Assembly: GCA_964429465.1 (NCBI GenBank)
Contig: CAYSCA010000002.1
Location: 1-64,000 of the forward strand
DNA from: Ferrovibrio sp964429465
GTDB taxonomy: Bacteria > Pseudomonadota > Alphaproteobacteria > Ferrovibrionales > Ferrovibrionaceae
Direction of reading: 5' to 3'
DNA length: 64,000 nt
The notes below the pieces were generated by a model. It was not told the origin of the DNA, did not search any database, and saw nothing but the letters and a program-made list of their open reading frames with translations. Shown here one piece after another: positions 62,646-64,000 of this stretch. Made by a program: the position numbers and the translations under genes. Numbering within the stretch: position 1 is the stretch's first letter; the number at the start of each line of letters is the position of its first letter.

Positions 62646-62718
62646 AAGCTTTTTTCTTGTGGTTGCAACGCTCGTGTCGTTCCATAACGGGACAACCCCA
62701 TTTACCCCGGAGAGGTAC

Positions 62719-63678
62719 ATGTCGGCACTCGGCAAGGCCCGCAACTTCGATCCCGCCCTAGCCAGGCAGCTGCAGGCCAATGTCGGCCGCTACACGGACA
62801 AGACCTTCGACTGGGACGCTTTCCCCAGCAACCGCGATTTTCCCGAACTGGGGCGGGCACAGATGCGCTATATTGGCGGCGGCGGCTCACCGAAGGCCAG
62901 CGGCCCGGAGACGCTGAAGGCGGAGCATTTCACCTTCAGCATCGTGAATCAGCCGGAGGCGAAGTTCGCGGCCGCGCATTCCCATGAAGTGGTCGAGCAT
63001 TTTTTCATCCTGCAGGGCGTGCTGACGGTCGGCTGGATCTGGGGCGACGAGGTGGTGGAGGCCAGGCTCGGGCCCAAGGACATGGTGCTGAATAAGCTGG
63101 GCCGGCCGCACGGTTTTCGCAATGACGGCATCGAGCCGGTTCACATGCAGATCACCGTCGGCAGCGGCAAGCCGGAGCCGCCTGTCTATACCTGTCATCC
63201 GAAGAACAAGGACATGGAGCTGGCGCGCCGGTTCGGCGCCGACAGTCCGGAGAAAGTCATCCCGCTCGCCACCGACAGCGCCGATCCGCGCCATCAGGAA
63301 CTCGCCAGGCATGTGGTGCGTTACCGCGACCGCGTGCCGGTCTGGGACAAGGCGGGTTTTGCCCGCATGGTCTATGTGGGTGAGGGCGGCGCACCGCCGC
63401 AGCATTATCGCATGGACCTCATTCATCTGCCTCGCGGTGTCGCCGTGCAGCCTTATGCCCGCGAGGTAGAAGATGCGTATTTTGTTCTGGAAGGCGCCAT
63501 TACGGTCGGTTGGGAGCAGGATGGTCAGATCGTCGAACAACGTTTGGGCGCGCGCGATCTCGTCTTCAATCCGGCCGGACGTGCGCATTACTTCCGCAAT
63601 GACGGCGTCGAGGATGCCCAGTTCACCATGGTGGTCGGCGCACCGGAACCGGAAACCGTGATCTTCAAGGGCGCCTAG
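62719..63678 (+). CDS. Two-cupin-domain protein
   Basis: A 319-residue protein with two cupin barrels (about 65-150 and 225-310). The first has all metal ligands, H87, H89, E93 and H131 (HSHEVVEHFFILQG and RPHGF). In the second, the same positions are Tyr246, Arg248, Asp252 and His290, so its metal site is lost. Two-cupin proteins of this size include gentisate-type dioxygenases and isomerases; this one could be an oxygenase or a sugar/acid isomerase. The start ATG follows a GGAGAGG site. The next gene starts 2 bases after its stop. Confidence 0.85.
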   Translation: MSALGKARNFDPALARQLQANVGRYTDKTFDWDAFPSNRDFPELGRAQMRYIGGGGSPKASGPETLKAEHFTFSIVNQPEAKFAAAHSHEVVEHFFILQGVLTVGWIWGDEVVEARLGPKDMVLNKLGRPHGFRNDGIEPVHMQITVGSGKPEPPVYTCHPKNKDMELARRFGADSPEKVIPLATDSADPRHQELARHVVRYRDRVPVWDKAGFARMVYVGEGGAPPQHYRMDLIHLPRGVAVQPYAREVEDAYFVLEGAITVGWEQDGQIVEQRLGARDLVFNPAGRAHYFRNDGVEDAQFTMVVGAPEPETVIFKGA

Positions 63679-63680
63679 CC

Positions 63681-64000
63681 ATGCAAAGCGCAACTGCGCA
63701 GCCTCTGGTGCTGCGCCGCGTGCAGGCGGGCGCGGGATCCATCAGCTATCTTGAAGTCGGACAGGGTACGCCGCTCGTCCTCCTGCACGGGATCGGCTCC
63801 GCCGCACGCTCTTTCCAGGATCAGATCGATGGTCTTTCCGACCGCTATCGGGTTGTTGCGTGGGATGCTCCGGGATACGGCGAGTCAAGCTGTCTTCCCG
63901 AGGAAACGCCCTCGGCTGCAGACTACGCCGCGGCGCTTGCCGGCTTTCTTGATGTGCTCGATATCGAACGCTGTCACCTGCTTGGCCATTCCCTGGGTTC
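63681..64000 (+). CDS. Alpha/beta-fold hydrolase (5' part, runs off the window)
   Basis: The frame is open from the ATG at 63681 to the right edge, giving 106 residues. It reads as an alpha/beta hydrolase of the 3-oxoadipate enol-lactonase or meta-cleavage hydrolase type: LVLLHGIGSAARSFQDQID (oxyanion motif HG), VVAWDAPGYGESS, and the start of the nucleophile elbow LLGHSLG. It follows the cupin gene by 2 bases and is surely in the same operon. The product name is limited by the truncation. Confidence 0.88.
   Translation, partial: MQSATAQPLVLRRVQAGAGSISYLEVGQGTPLVLLHGIGSAARSFQDQIDGLSDRYRVVAWDAPGYGESSCLPEETPSAADYAAALAGFLDVLDIERCHLLGHSLG

Overview
The window is GC-rich, densely packed bacterial chromosome. 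The carB-greA pair, the abundance of TRAP and Dpp-type transporters, LysR pairs, FkbM and Zn-ribbon methyltransferases and the overall codon style point to an alphaproteobacterium, most likely of the Rhodospirillales; this is an impression from gene content, not a computed placement. I saw no insertion sequence, CRISPR array, rRNA or prophage. There is one tRNA gene. No gene-free stretch exceeds about 300 bases; the longest gaps are about 260 bases (30845-31106 and 47191-47449).

Layout. (1) 1-8300: 3' part of carB, greA, an esterase, an orphan OmpR-type regulator, an enoyl-CoA hydratase-like gene on the other strand, an MBL-fold hydrolase, a methyltransferase and a six-helix membrane nucleotide cyclase. 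(2) 8297-20995, minus strand: a tightly coupled eleven-gene run. It begins with four glycosyltransferases, interleaved with a histidine phosphatase and a polysaccharide-deacetylase-like protein, passes through a small PH-like membrane protein, and runs by 4-base overlaps into a complete Opp/Dpp/Yej-type ABC importer with a fused ATPase. (3) 21173-29632, plus strand, divergent from region 2: a very odd ABC-exporter-like protein whose nucleotide-binding motifs are all degenerate, a cyclic-nucleotide-binding-domain protein, a small methyltransferase, a large FAD oxidoreductase, a DmpA-type (P1) peptidase and an orphan solute-binding protein, ending at a clear terminator. (4) 29651-31183: an OmpA-like lipoprotein and tRNA-Arg(ACG).

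(5) 31313-54943 is an exopolysaccharide/capsule locus. It has a Wzc-type tyrosine kinase fused to an isochorismatase-like domain that lacks its catalytic Cys, the initiating phosphoglycosyltransferase, an HTH regulator, glucose-1-phosphate cytidylyltransferase, a sugar epimerase/dehydratase, three Zn-ribbon sugar C-methyltransferase-like proteins, a WecG-type transferase, a Wzx flippase, a polysaccharide deacetylase, an FkbM methyltransferase, GT2 and GT4 glycosyltransferases, a Wzy/ligase-like protein, a PAP2 phosphatase and two paralogous right-handed beta-helix proteins. One of these carries three 351-bp cadherin-like repeats. A Wza-type outer-membrane exporter is not in the window. Three divergent promoters in this locus share A/G- or T/C-rich pentameric tracts next to a GATA(A)-type box.

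(6) 54989-64000 is a catabolic/transport region: a CaiB-type CoA transferase, a fused TRAP permease and its DctP binding protein, two LysR regulators with palindromic sites beside them, an amidohydrolase, a two-cupin protein with one dead metal site, and the start of an alpha/beta hydrolase cut by the window edge. Together they look like uptake and breakdown of an organic acid or aromatic compound.

The strongest candidates for undescribed biology are the degenerate ABC protein with its divergent glycan/importer operon (regions 2 and 3), and the tyrosine-kinase/pseudo-isochorismatase fusion (region 5).
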